From Baffinella frigidus (Eukaryota > Cryptophyceae > Cryptomonadales > Baffinellaceae): a DNA stretch of 10,122 bases. Positions 1 through 6,344 of the stretch are shown here, piece after piece. Location of the stretch: contig MU647056.1 in the NCBI GenBank assembly GCA_026770585.1, forward strand, positions 35,043 to 45,164, in the 5' to 3' direction. Made by a program: the position numbers and the translations under genes. A model generated the notes under the pieces. That model was not told the origin of the DNA. It did no database searches and was given only the letters and a program-made list of their open reading frames with translations. The first letter of the stretch is position 1. The number at the start of each line of letters is the position of its first letter.

Positions 1-28
1 GGGGGGGGGGGGGGGGGGGGGGGGGGGG
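1..28. repeat. poly-G tract, 28 G
   Basis: An unbroken run of 28 G opens the window. It could be a true homopolymer or an artefact at a contig edge; a G run of this length at the first base is suspicious. The telomere-like blocks are also G-rich on one strand but keep a 7-bp period, which this run lacks. Confidence 0.9.
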
Positions 29-115
29 TGGGAACCTGGCGTGTGCTCGAGGTGACGCCCTGAACTGATTATCATTTATTTTCCCGAAAATTATTTTTCA
101 AAAACAGTTGGATGC

Positions 116-349
116 GTGACTACTCGGAGCCTGGCTGATGATTAGTAAGAGTTGATGACCTCATTCCGGCATCAACCTAATTCTGGCATTCCGTAGGGTG
201 GTGTACCGTATGCACTACGGTAGCGAATGCGGTAATTAGGTTGACGCTGGAATTAGGGCGTCCGCCCTTCCCTCGAGCACGCGCCAGTGACCCGCCTCGT
301 GCTCGTGGTCACGTCGCGTGACTACCCAGAGCCTGCCTGATGATTAGAA
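116..349. repeat. direct-repeat pair flanking an inverted repeat
   Basis: Positions 116-147 and 318-349 are direct repeats, matching at 28 of 32 bases with common core CTGATGATTAG. Between them lies an inverted repeat: 163-182 and 234-253 pair at 18 of 20 positions (arm ATTCCRGCRTCAACCTAATT), with a nested TACCGTA/TACGGTA pair near 203-222. Smaller stems follow at 255-268 (AGGGCG/CGCCCT) and 274-305 (CGAGCAC/GTGCTCG). No ORF of note is present. A small non-autonomous mobile element or a structured intergenic repeat is possible, but no target-site duplication can be assigned. Confidence 0.6.
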
Positions 350-540
350 ACTGTAGGACTCTAGTTTGGAACACCCTGATGCTCGGGTTGTGACCCCTGC
401 TCAAGTCAATTCCCCCGTATGACTGGACGCCCCCTGGGACAGATACTAGCTCTGCCTGAATACAACTTGGATACATTTACAGCAGACACCCAGTACAAAT
501 GAGCAATTAAAATACTTTTATGGCGAGCCCAGATTTACTC
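350..540. other. unassigned non-coding stretch
   Basis: I see no coding signal, repeat relationship or strong secondary structure here. It separates the first repeat cluster from the hairpin at 581-600. Confidence 0.4.
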
Positions 541-550
541 TGGCAGAGCT

Positions 551-630
551 AGAAATCCGCCAGCGTGAAATGAAAGAAACGACGCCCCTCTGGGGGCGTC
601 AAATCCGCCAAAAAATCCACTAACGTAAAT
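551..630. repeat. short hairpin with flanking AAATCCGCC repeats
   Basis: Positions 581-600 form a perfect hairpin, with an 8-bp stem GACGCCCC/GGGGCGTC and a TCTG loop. AAATCCGCC occurs on both sides, at 552-560 and 601-609, followed on each side by a related AACGT/AGCGT stretch. The hairpin resembles a bacterial terminator but has no T tract, and the setting is eukaryotic. The flanking repeats suggest a local duplication or a very small insertion. Confidence 0.5.
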
Positions 631-1070
631 TTTGGGAATGTCGTGGGTCACAGGTGTTGGCTGGGGAAGGAGCGCGCGCCGGCAGGTTGCCCCCGTCCTT
701 GCTGGATTGATAGAGAACACTTAGTTCGAGCCCTCTCTCGACGCTTGAAGTCTATGGTCCGTCGTAATTCGTTCAATAAAAGTTTCTCATCTTGCCCCCC
801 CCCCCTCCTGCAAGACCCCCTGCCAACCCAATCCGGGAGTAAGTATTTTTCTTTTCAGAATCCGGCAACGGAATTTGCTACACACATGCTCCAATTGTGG
901 AGTAATTTTCGTGTAGATTCTTCGGAAAAGAAAAATATGGTTCCCGGATGAAACCACGCAGAGGCTTTTGGTTACACCCCGGGGTTGATCCAGGCTGATT
1001 ATCCCCTGGACGGAACGAAACGTCTGCCACGCTAGTGCCTGCACTAGTGCCAGTCCCCACTGCCAATCAC
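631..1070. other. unassigned stretch, no supported gene
   Basis: A + strand open frame spans 643-951 (102 codons from ATG). It crosses a homopolymeric C run, has no recognisable domain and no second copy for a codon-level test, and overlapping open frames exist on the other strand. I therefore do not call a gene. The only structure seen is the palindrome ACCCCGGGGT at 976-985 and GCACTAGTGC near 1041-1050. Confidence 0.4.
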
Positions 1071-1100
1071 CGATGTTTTGTTTATCCGTTCAAAACATCG
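1071..1100. repeat. perfect 10-bp stem hairpin
   Basis: CGATGTTTTG at 1071-1080 and CAAAACATCG at 1091-1100 are exact inverted repeats round a 10-base loop. An imperfect inverted pair follows near 1143-1190, with ACATGT on both sides. No function is assigned. Confidence 0.6.
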
Positions 1101-1423
1101 CAGTTCTGGTTCCAGCATCGCCCACCACTCGAGAACGCTAGAGGATCCTATTTACATGTGGGGTTGTAAACATGTGTACCAGGATAGGGTATTCCAACCT
1201 CGTGACTGTGCAAAGTTTGCAGAGCCACGTGACCAATCAACGAAACTTACTACACAAATGCCCACTTTTAAAAGCGCATCGGTTTTAAATAGGCCCCTCT
1301 AGCATTCTCGTGTGGCACGTTTTTGATCGTCGAATGTTCGACAACCACGCGTGGTTGTGGTTGGCACCCTACACCCCACACCCTAACATAAATCTAACAA
1401 ACGGCTCCATACGCAGGTGGGCA
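1101..1423. other. unassigned stretch with an 18-bp perfect palindrome
   Basis: No supported gene. The one clear structure is the perfect palindrome ACAACCACGCGTGGTTGT at 1341-1358, immediately preceded by a TCGAATGTTCGA dyad. It is followed near 1367-1390 by degenerate CACCCTA-type sequence that may be decayed telomere-like repeat. Confidence 0.45.
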
Positions 1424-2085
1424 TCGGCGCAGAGCCTCCTCCAATCGGCGCTCAAGCCCGACCCTGCGGTGAGCCATTAGTCGGAGTCTTAGGTACTAGT
1501 TAGCTTCGAATCGTCCCAGTTCACGTCGAAAATCCGACCCTGCGGTGCACGCCCCCTGTTCAACAATTGTACATGTTTGTTTTATCGGGCGTCGGCGAAG
1601 AGCCTCCTCCAATCCGCGCTCAAGCCCGACCCTGCGGTGATGAGGGTTTATGGGTTATGGGTTATGGGTTATGGGTTAGGGGCTAGGGTTTAGGGTTTAG
1701 AGTTTAGGGGTTAGGGGTTAGGGGTTAGGGGTTAGGGGTTAGGGGTTGGGGGTTGGGGGTTGGGGGTTAGGGGTTGGGGGTTAGGGGTTAGGGGTTTGGG
1801 GTTAGGGGTTTAGGGGTTAGGGTTTAGGGGTGAGGGTTTAGGGTGAGCGCTCCTTGTTAAGTAACTGTAGACGTCCCTGCGGTGAGCCATTCGTCAACCG
1901 AGGTTGTCTAATGGTAGGAGTCTCAGGTACTAGTTAGGTACTAATCTTCTTCTTCTTTATTACTCTCGATACAGGTCCTAGAAAGGCCCTTTAGCCTTGA
2001 GTTGAGTGATACAATGTCTATGAGCATTGGTACTAATCGTCCCAGGTTAGGTCTCGAGCCCGACCCTGCGGTGAGCGAAAATGCG
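1424..2085. repeat. dispersed repeat family R3, about five partial copies
   Basis: The core GCCCGACCCTGCGGTGAGC or a close variant recurs near 1455-1473, 1534-1547, 1624-1640, 1872-1887 and 2058-2076. Longer shared context includes AGAGCCTCCTCCAATC before the core (1430s and 1600s) and AGTCTYAGGTACTAGTTAG after it (1486-1502 and 1919-1937). The copies are broken up and the telomere-like block at 1643-1845 sits between them, so block and repeat seem to have spread together. No coding signal is seen. A pyrimidine-rich run ending GATACAG at about 1946-1974 resembles a 3' splice site but has no convincing exon after it. Confidence 0.65.
1643..1845 (+). repeat. variant telomere-like block, G-rich on + strand
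   Basis: About 200 bp of 7-bp periodic repeat in which sub-blocks use different heptamers: TTATGGG near 1650-1676, TTAGGGG near 1700-1745, TTGGGGG near 1743-1770, then mixed TTTAGGG and TTAGGGG. Each variant is repeated side by side, which points to local slippage or conversion rather than random decay. The orientation is opposite to most other blocks in the window. The G runs could form quadruplexes. Confidence 0.85.
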
Positions 2086-2281
2086 AACACCTCTCTCAAT
2101 GAACCGGATGGAAACCGTTGAAACGACACTCACAGAACCGGGAAACTCCACAAATTCAGGTTATGTAGCGTACGGAAGGCCCTAGGTCTCATGGGACCGC
2201 GTCTCTTGTAAGAGCTCTCGGGCTTACGGTTGTGAAAGCACCAATGCGGAATGACCCTTGGTGATATGGAATGCGATACGG

Positions 2282-2299
2282 AACGCCGGATCCGGCGTT
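2282..2299. repeat. 18-bp perfect palindrome
   Basis: AACGCCGGATCCGGCGTT equals its own reverse complement. It resembles the 16-bp palindrome at 2880-2895, since both have an ACGCC..GGCGT frame round a GATC-type centre, so they may belong to one element family. Confidence 0.8.
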
Positions 2300-2312
2300 T
2301 GATTTGTTTCAG

Positions 2313-2508
2313 AAGTGGAATGCTGAATGGCCCTGGGGATCAGGTGCCGCGGTGTTACGTGACCAAATTGCACCAGAAAATCCTCAAAGTTAACTACCTC
2401 AAGGCAAGTTGACTTCTGATGAAAGGTTTGTAGTACACCGTGTGGTACGGCATACGGTAGGTCGATTCGGAAGTTGAATGGCCCTTGAGGACCAGGTGCC
2501 GCGGCTGG
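2313..2508. repeat. direct repeat pair, AATGGCCCT...GGTGCCGCGG
   Basis: The segment near 2313-2353 (ending CAGGTGCCGCGG) recurs near 2469-2508 with small changes. A related motif, CTCCGCGCCGCTGGCGGTA, occurs near 2529-2547 and 2782-2800, with a weaker copy at 2691-2708. These are fragments of a dispersed repeat with no coding signal. Confidence 0.55.
2351..2446 (+). repeat. R2 repeat copy 1 (about 96 bp)
   Basis: This segment, starting GGTGTTACGTGACCAA, recurs in the same orientation at 4266-4360, with shared blocks AAAATCCTCAAAGTTAA and GATGAAAGGTT. The two copies are almost the same length and clearly homologous along it. No frame is conserved in an obvious way, so it is treated as a dispersed repeat. 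Confidence 0.8.
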
Positions 2509-2562
2509 CGCTCAAACTCGCGGCTGTCCTCCGCGCCGCTGGCGGTACCCCACCCCACACAT

Positions 2563-2660
2563 CGGACTTCGAAGAGATTTCGAACAACCCTTAAGCGATA
2601 AGACCTAGGACCCTACGGTAGGCAATCCGTAGGGACATAGGGGGGTTCCTACGGATGAGG
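2563..2660 (+). repeat. R1 repeat copy, 5' portion
   Basis: It carries the R1 landmarks in order: a GGACTTC..GATTTCG..AACAACC lead, then GACCTAGGACCCTACGGTAGG, a CCGTAGGGACATA segment and TTCCTACGGA. The CCTACGG/CCGTAGG inverted pair gives a small stem. The ATGCGGCGTGCGCACTCCCC part seen in the copies near 5000-5500 is missing. Confidence 0.7.
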
Positions 2661-2708
2661 TAACGGAAAGGTGGCCCGATTTGGTAGACCTCTGCGCCGC
2701 CGGCGGTC

Positions 2709-3135
2709 TCTCTCATCACACCTACTTGTGAAAATCCTCGAATTCAGGGTGTTTATTATACGGTGTTGGACTAGAGCGTTGTGCTCCGCGCCGCTGGCGG
2801 TATCCGACCACGCCAGAGCGCTCGAAACAGCCACTTTTGACATGTTTCAGGGGAAATCCCCTGAATACTTAAGTCAACGACGCCAGATCTGGCGTGGATA
2901 AGGCGTCGGTTTCCCTCAAGCCCTCTGGCGTGGTACCTCGGCCTAACTTAATCTGGTCTCCTAAAAATGAAGAGACCGACGTTGATTCCCGTATTTTGTT
3001 GACCAGATTTTGCATCTGGAATGTAGGCGGTTTGAGCGCTTTTCAGATCGGGAATCTGAGCGCTCTCATGTAGTCCAATACCGTATGATAAACACCCTGG
3101 ATTCGAGGAGTTTCCAGAAGAGGTGTGATGAGAGA
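2709..3135. mobile_element. fold-back region with 65-bp imperfect inverted arms
   Basis: Positions 2709-2773 and 3071-3135 are inverted repeats of 65 bp, matching at about 56 positions. The arm ends are best conserved (TCTCTCATCACACCT and TTGGACTA). Inside lie further dyads: TTCAGGGGA/TCCCCTGAA with an AA loop at 2846-2865, the perfect palindrome ACGCCAGATCTGGCGT at 2880-2895, AATCTGGTC at 2950-2958 pairing with 3001-3009, and a GAGCGC..GCGCTC hairpin at 3034-3065. No transposase frame is seen. It could be a fold-back or MITE-like element or a structured RNA locus; the element reading is inference. Confidence 0.5.
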
Positions 3136-3239
3136 TACCCTAGCTCTGCCTCAGTCGGGTTGACTGCTCGTACGCATTCATCAACTGGTGTGAGCGCGCA
3201 GACCCTACAGTCTGGGCCGCGGTGTTCCTTGACAGTACC

Positions 3240-3333
3240 AAACCTAAACCCTACACCCTGAACCCTAAATACTGAAACCTAAACCCTCAACACTAAACCG
3301 TACACCATAAACCTTCAACCATCAACCCTAAGT
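3240..3333 (-). repeat. degenerate telomere-like tract (CCCTAAA)
   Basis: Short, heavily mutated run of CCCTAAA-class heptamers with variants such as CCCTACA and CCTTCAA. It is followed by about 40 bp of unique sequence before the next block. Confidence 0.75.
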
Positions 3334-3375
3334 TGACCGAACCTTTTCTCGTGCGTAGAAACTCCAGGGCCCCTC

Positions 3376-3400
3376 TACCCTAAACCACATACTCCAGACC

Positions 3401-3453
<53 letters not shown>

Positions 3454-3519
3454 ATCCCAAACCCTAAACCCTAAACCATAAACCCTAAACCCCAAACCCT
3501 AAACCCTAAACCCTAAACC
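3376..3519 (-). repeat. telomere-like block, CCCTCAA then CCCTAAA
   Basis: The first half is a near-perfect array of CCCTCAA (about eight units near 3399-3453). The second half is CCCTAAA with some CCCCAAA. The switch between homogeneous variants within one block is the notable property. It lies on the opposite strand to the 1643-1845 block. Confidence 0.9.
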
Positions 3520-3582
3520 AGACCCCACGGGGGCCATGGCCGTGCTGGAACCGGCACTCCGCATCCAGCCGAAACATCAGGT
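3520..3582. other. unique spacer with dyad and a short duplicated motif
   Basis: This spacer between telomere-like blocks holds a GCCGTGCTGGAACCGGCAC dyad. Its GCATCCAGCCGAAACATCAGGT segment recurs in altered form near 3783-3806 (GCATTCACCCGAAGCATCAGGT). The duplication suggests that spacer and repeats were copied together. Confidence 0.5.
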
Positions 3583-3777
3583 TACCCTAAACTCTAAACC
3601 CGAAACCCTAAACCCAAAACCCTAAACCCGAAACCCTAAACCCGAAACCCTGAACCCTAAACCCTAAACCCGAAACCCTAAGCCCTAAACCCCCAGGCCC
3701 GAAACCCCAAACCCTAAACCCTCAACCCTAAGCCCGAAACCCGAAACCCGAAACCATAAACCCGAAACCCGAAACCC
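3583..3777 (-). repeat. telomere-like block, mixed CCCTAAA and CCCGAAA
   Basis: Heptamer array in which CCCTAAA alternates with CCCGAAA, moving towards pure CCCGAAA near the right end. The G-strand reading of the variant is TTTCGGG. Translating this array on the minus strand gives a long low-complexity open frame that should not be taken for a gene. Confidence 0.85.
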
Positions 3778-3869
3778 GCTGCGCATTCACCCGAAGCATC
3801 AGGTAGCCACACGCGAACTTTATTGGATACCCATAAAACCCACTGATGGCCATTCGCTCGAAACTCTAT

Positions 3870-4023
3870 ACCCGAGAACCGAAGCCCGCAACCCGAAACC
3901 CGAAACCCGAAACCCGAAACCCGAGACACGAAATCCGAAACCACGAACCCGAACCCCGAACCCCGGAACTCCAATCCCTTAACCCTCAACCGCAAACCCC
4001 ATACCCTGACACCCAAACCCTGC
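3870..4023 (-). repeat. telomere-like block rich in CCCGAAA
   Basis: A run of CCCGAAA units (3883-3923) degrades into CACGAAA, CCCGAAC and CCCCATA forms up to about 4023. The + strand translation gives a repeated PKPETRN-type peptide, an artefact of a 7-bp unit read over 21 bases. Confidence 0.8.
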
Positions 4024-4030
4024 ACCGCGA

Positions 4031-4327
4031 TTGCTGCACGTGTCCCCCAGTACCCCACTAAACCGTAAAGCGTACACCGTACAGGGGTGCCTGTGGGCGT
4101 ACGGCGAGGCGCTCCTGGCTGCAGGCGATGAAGAGGTCTCCTCCCAATCCACGCCCTCCTCTCGATTTCAGGAGTGTATGGAAAGGGGAACTCCGATACT
4201 ATACCCCTCTCCCTGGCCCCTACCACACGATGGGCTGCGAGGGTTTCGTCGACCCTGGATTCCGGGGTGTTACGTGACCAATTTGCATATAAAAATCCTC
4301 AAAGTTAATTGTCTTCAGGTCAATTGA
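4031..4327 (+). CDS. possible small exon pair, unknown product
   Basis: An open frame of 98 codons follows the telomere-like block. Its most protein-like parts are 4085-4135 (GCLWAYGEALLAAGDEE) and 4172-4226 (ECMERGTPILYPSPW and on). The first starts just after CCGTACAG. Between them lies a 36-base GT...AG stretch rich in pyrimidines (4136-4171, ending GATTTCAG), which could be a very short intron; because 36 is divisible by three and has no stop, the frame reads through either way. The 3' end of the frame runs into the R2 repeat at 4266, so the C-terminal residues are unlikely to be genuine. There is no second copy for a codon test and no domain is recognised. It may equally be a gene fragment or a chance frame. 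Confidence 0.25.
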   Translation: MLHVSPSTPLNRKAYTVQGCLWAYGEALLAAGDEEVSSQSTPSSRFQECMERGTPILYPSPWPLPHDGLRGFRRPWIPGCYVTNLHIKILKVNCLQVN

Positions 4328-4360
4328 CTTTTGATGAAAGGTTCGTAGTCCACCGAGTGG
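4266..4360 (+). repeat. R2 repeat copy 2 (about 95 bp)
   Basis: Second copy of the segment at 2351-2446, in the same orientation. It begins GGTGTTACGTGACCAATTTG and ends near CACCGAGTGG. It is followed almost directly by CCCTAAACCCTAA at about 4370-4382, whereas the first copy is not, so the repeat and telomere-like units are not always linked. Confidence 0.8.
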
Positions 4361-4396
4361 AACCCGGAACCCTAAACCCTAAGTCTCAACCCTCGT

Positions 4397-4754
4397 ATGG
4401 CATGGAGCGATTGTGATGACCGCAGAGTACACCCATAATGGCTCCAACGTTTTTCGGAACCCTAAACCCTAATTCCTCATCACTCGCGGAGCAGGGTGCG
4501 ATCGTGATGATGAATGCGGCGTGCGCACTCCCCTCCGAACTCAAAACCACAACCACCAAACCCCAAACCCTAACCCCATAAACCCAAACCCCTAAACCCT
4601 AAACCCTAAAAGATAAGAAATGAACCCCAAAACATAGAAGATTCAAAACTCTAAGCCCTGAACTTGGCGGGGCAGGGAGCGATCGTGATGATGAATGCGG
4701 CGTGCGCACTCCCCAACACACCGCCCGCGCGACTTCAGGCACTCCCCCTCCCCG
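4397..4754 (+). repeat. R1 3'-part copies interleaved with short telomere-like runs
   Basis: Two clear copies of the 3' part of R1 lie at 4491-4540 and 4672-4754 (shared GCAGGGNGCGATCGTGATGATG followed by AATGCGGCGTGCGCACTCCCC). A weaker start lies near 4397-4430. Short CCCTAAA-type runs sit between them at 4459-4471 and 4545-4609. The alternation of repeat pieces and telomere-like runs looks like repeated segmental duplication. Confidence 0.65.
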
Positions 4755-4773
4755 TTCGAATGTTTAGGGTGTA

Positions 4774-4834
4774 TTTCTAAAGAGTGTAGAAAGTGTCATC
4801 TCACACTTTCTGAACTTTCTACACTCTCTAGAAA
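4774..4834. repeat. 21-bp stem hairpin with an alternative pairing
   Basis: Positions 4774-4794 and 4814-4834 pair over 21 bp with one mismatch (arm TTTCTARAGAGTGTAGAAAGT). Inside, GAAAGTGT at 4789-4796 can pair instead with ACACTTTC at 4803-4810, so two mutually exclusive hairpins share bases 4789-4794. Whether it is transcribed is unknown. Confidence 0.7.
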
Positions 4835-4954
4835 CATCAGGCACTGCCATCCGTGCGCCTCCAGGCACCCCTCATCCCAAAATATTTGACGTTTGACCAC
4901 CCAACCCCCCGATTTTCCCAAAACATCGATTCTGCTATTTGAGCACCCACACAA
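4835..4954. other. unassigned spacer
   Basis: Nothing recognisable beyond a CAGGCACTCC-like fragment near 4838-4868 that echoes the end of R1. It leads into the first full R1 copy. Confidence 0.35.
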
Positions 4955-5133
4955 CGGGCTTCAAAGGGATCTCGTGCATAATCCTTATGTGAATAAGTCC
5001 TAGGATCCTACGGTAGGCCATCTGTAGGGACACAAGGTTGTTCCTACGTATATCCCAGCCGTGCGTGATGGTGAATGCGGCGTGCACACTCCCCAACCCG
5101 GCGCCCTCGTGACTCCAGGCACTCCCCCTCCTC
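4955..5133 (+). repeat. R1 repeat, full copy A
   Basis: All R1 landmarks are present: GGGCTTC..GGATCTCGTG lead, GTCCTAGGATCCTACGGTAGG, GTAGGGACACAAGG, GTTCCTACGTATATCCCAGC, CGTGCGTGATGGTGAATGCG, a CACACTCCCC segment and a final CAGGCACTCCCCCTCC. The CCTACGGTAGG..CTGTAGG portion forms an imperfect stem. Confidence 0.8.
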
Positions 5134-5170
5134 GTTGTAGGGTTTCAGGTTCAGAGTTTTGGGGTTATTC

Positions 5171-5306
5171 CTCAGGACTCTACGGTAGGCCATCCGTAGG
5201 TACATACGGTTGTTCCTACGTATATCCCAGCCGTGCGTGATGGTGAATGCGGCGTGCACACTCCCCTCCGTGCCGTCTGCGCGCCTCTAGACACCCTCTC
5301 TCCCCG
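5171..5306 (+). repeat. R1 repeat copy B
   Basis: Starts at CTCAGGACTCTACGGTAGG and is nearly identical to copy A from GTTCCTACGTATATCCCAGC through GCACACTCCCC. The GGATCTCGTG lead is absent and is replaced upstream by a short TTTAGGG-like fragment (5137-5165: AGGGTTTCAGGTTCAGAGTTTTGGGGTTA). Confidence 0.8.
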
Positions 5307-5314
5307 CTAAACTG

Positions 5315-5509
5315 CGGACTTGGTACAAAAGGATCTCGTGAATAACCCAGAAAAAATTATGCTTTATTGATAATCCGTAAGACCCTATGGTAGGCCTTCC
5401 GTCGGGACATAAGGGTATTCCTACGTATACCCCAACCGTGCGTGATGCTGAATGCCGCGTGCGCACTCCCCAACACACCGCCCTCGCGCCTCTAGGCACT
5501 TCCCCTCCC
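5315..5509 (+). repeat. R1 repeat copy C
   Basis: Includes the lead GGACTTGG..GGATCTCGTGAATAACC, then GACCCTATGGTAGG, TTCCTACGTATACCCCAACC and the GATGCTGAATGCCGCGTGCG segment, ending in TCTAGGCACTTCCCCTCC. Changes relative to A and B are spread through the copy, so it is an older or separately drifting copy. A lead-like fragment, GGCATTTCGTGAATAACC, recurs near 5833-5850. Confidence 0.8.
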
Positions 5510-5513
5510 AAAA

Positions 5514-5697
5514 CACTTAGCAGCCACCAGGGGCTTCACGGATAGAGTCCATCTAAACGATTTTTACGAGAATCTTATCCATTGCCCTGTAACCTAACCG
5601 GAATTTCGCCTTGAATTCAAGGCGAAATTCCGGTCAGGTTGGAGGGTAATGGATAAGACTCTCGTAAAAATCAAAGATCCTTGGTCGCTGCTGAGTG
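5514..5697. mobile_element. 114-bp near-perfect palindrome within a wider inverted repeat
   Basis: Positions 5559-5615 and 5616-5672 are inverted repeats of 57 bp with no spacer and about five mismatches; the centre is TTGAATTCAA at 5611-5620. Further out, 5514-5530 (CACTTAGCAGCCACCAG) pairs with 5681-5697 with three mismatches, across short unpaired stretches. Such a zero-loop palindrome can extrude as a cruciform and is usually unstable. No transposase and no clear target-site duplication are visible. It could be a palindromic mobile element, a recombination product or a hairpin RNA source. Confidence 0.75.
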
Positions 5698-5750
5698 CCC
5701 CCTCAGACTCCAGACGGTAACACACCAACCGGCGGAGTTGTTTCCTACGC

Positions 5751-5798
5751 GTACAATCTAGTGTAGGCCTTCTTGTACAATCTAGTGTAGGTCTTCTT
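5751..5798. repeat. 24-bp tandem duplication
   Basis: Two adjacent units, GTACAATCTAGTGTAGGYCTTCTT, differ at one base. The period is a multiple of three, so a minus-strand frame repeats eight residues (RPTLDCTR), but no other sign of coding exists on that strand. Confidence 0.8.
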
Positions 5799-5885
5799 AC
5801 GTCGTCTGTCAGGCCACACAGTGGGATACAAGGGCATTTCGTGAATAACCAATACGCGAATTTACAACCAGGTGTCCTTTTGTAG

Positions 5886-5942
5886 GGCCCGCACGTCAAC
5901 GAAAACGTCTCGCTCTGGAATTTTGAGTCACTGCTCACCGAG
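5886..5942 (+). pseudogene. exon A copy 1, truncated
   Basis: Encodes a GPHVNENVSLWNFESLLTE-type peptide of unknown function. The homology to the copies at 6113 and 6345 begins directly after TTTTGTAG at 5878-5885, a good 3' splice-site shape, although the fuller copy has five more residues before this point. Over about 18 codons compared with copy 3 there are four synonymous codon changes and one codon replacement (Val to Phe). Homology stops at ACCGA, and the sequence then passes through GGGTTCACGC into a TTTAGGG-type run. It is probably a partial duplicate; the frame has no continuation after the break. Confidence 0.55.
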
Positions 5943-5951
5943 GGTTCACGC

Positions 5952-5980
5952 TTTAGGGTTCAGGGTTTAGGGGTTAGGTA
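5952..5980 (+). repeat. short TTTAGGG-type run
   Basis: About four degenerate units on the + strand, between exon A copies 1 and 2. On this strand TTTAGGG supplies both TTTAG|G (acceptor-like) and G|GTTTAG (donor-like) contexts. Confidence 0.7.
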
Positions 5981-6010
5981 TCGCATCACTCCCTCTCACC
6001 ACGCAAACAG

Positions 6011-6038
6011 GAGCTGGCAAAATTCCTGGGCCCGCATG
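6011..6038 (+). pseudogene. exon A copy 2, 5' stub broken by telomere-like repeat
   Basis: Encodes ELAKFLGP and then stops matching. It begins right after CGCAAACAG, the same junction type as copy 3 (CTCAAAACAG), and the AG|GAGCT boundary is identical. All four base differences from copy 3 are synonymous (Leu, Ala, Lys and Phe codons). After CCCGCA the sequence changes to TGTTTAGGGTTACACCC. The exon is therefore cut at that point and joined to a telomere-like stub, as expected if a break was filled with telomeric repeat or if the copy ended there. It cannot encode a full exon. Confidence 0.55.
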
Positions 6039-6095
6039 TTTAGGGTTACACCCTGGACTTACACCCTGGACCCTAAACCGTAAACTCTGAACCCT
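6039..6095. repeat. mixed-orientation telomere-like run
   Basis: Starts as TTTAGGGTTA and within a few bases becomes CCCTGGA, CCCTAAA and CCCTCTC forms on the same strand. Two orientations thus meet here, next to the broken exon A copy 2. Confidence 0.65.
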
Positions 6096-6112
6096 CTCAT
6101 CACTCAAAACAG

Positions 6113-6303
6113 GAGCTCGCGAAGTTTCTGGGCCCGCACGTCAACGAGAACGTCTCGCTCTGGAACGTCGAGTCGCTTCTCACCGACGCATGCCACGCCA
6201 CAAACTGGTCCGACACACGCTTGTTTCGAAAGGCGTTAGCCCTGGATGGCTTTCTCACCAATCGTGCTTTGTGGTGCAAAGTTGACAATTCACGGAGGTA
6301 AAA
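6113..6303 (+). CDS. exon A copy 3, fullest copy, unknown protein
   Basis: The frame reads ELAKFLGPHVNENVSLWN, then VESLLTDACHATNWSDT, then LFRKALALDGFLTNRALW and a few more residues to a stop at about 6301-6303. It starts after CTCAAAACAG, a 3' splice-site shape following degenerate CCCTAAA sequence. A GGAG|GTAAAAG donor-like site lies at 6297-6298, so the true exon may end there, before the stop. Compared with copy 4 over 31 codons (6119-6211), all six differences are synonymous, which strongly supports this strand and frame as coding in the ancestor. No domain is recognised; the NVSL triplet could be a glycosylation sequon by chance. Minus-strand frames here are shadows. Whether the exon is still used is unknown. 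Confidence 0.55.
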
Positions 6304-6344
6304 GACCTTTAGATCGACCGTTTTGTAACATTTGTACCACGAAA

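Noticed and set aside
581-600. Rho-independent terminator
   Set aside because: The stem is right but there is no T tract, and the window has no bacterial genes.
3714-4226. Long minus-strand ORF (170 codons) with repeated GFRVSGFG-type peptide
   Set aside because: It is the translation of CCCGAAA/CCCTAAA heptamers; a 7-bp unit read in triplets gives a seven-residue peptide repeat without any need for selection.
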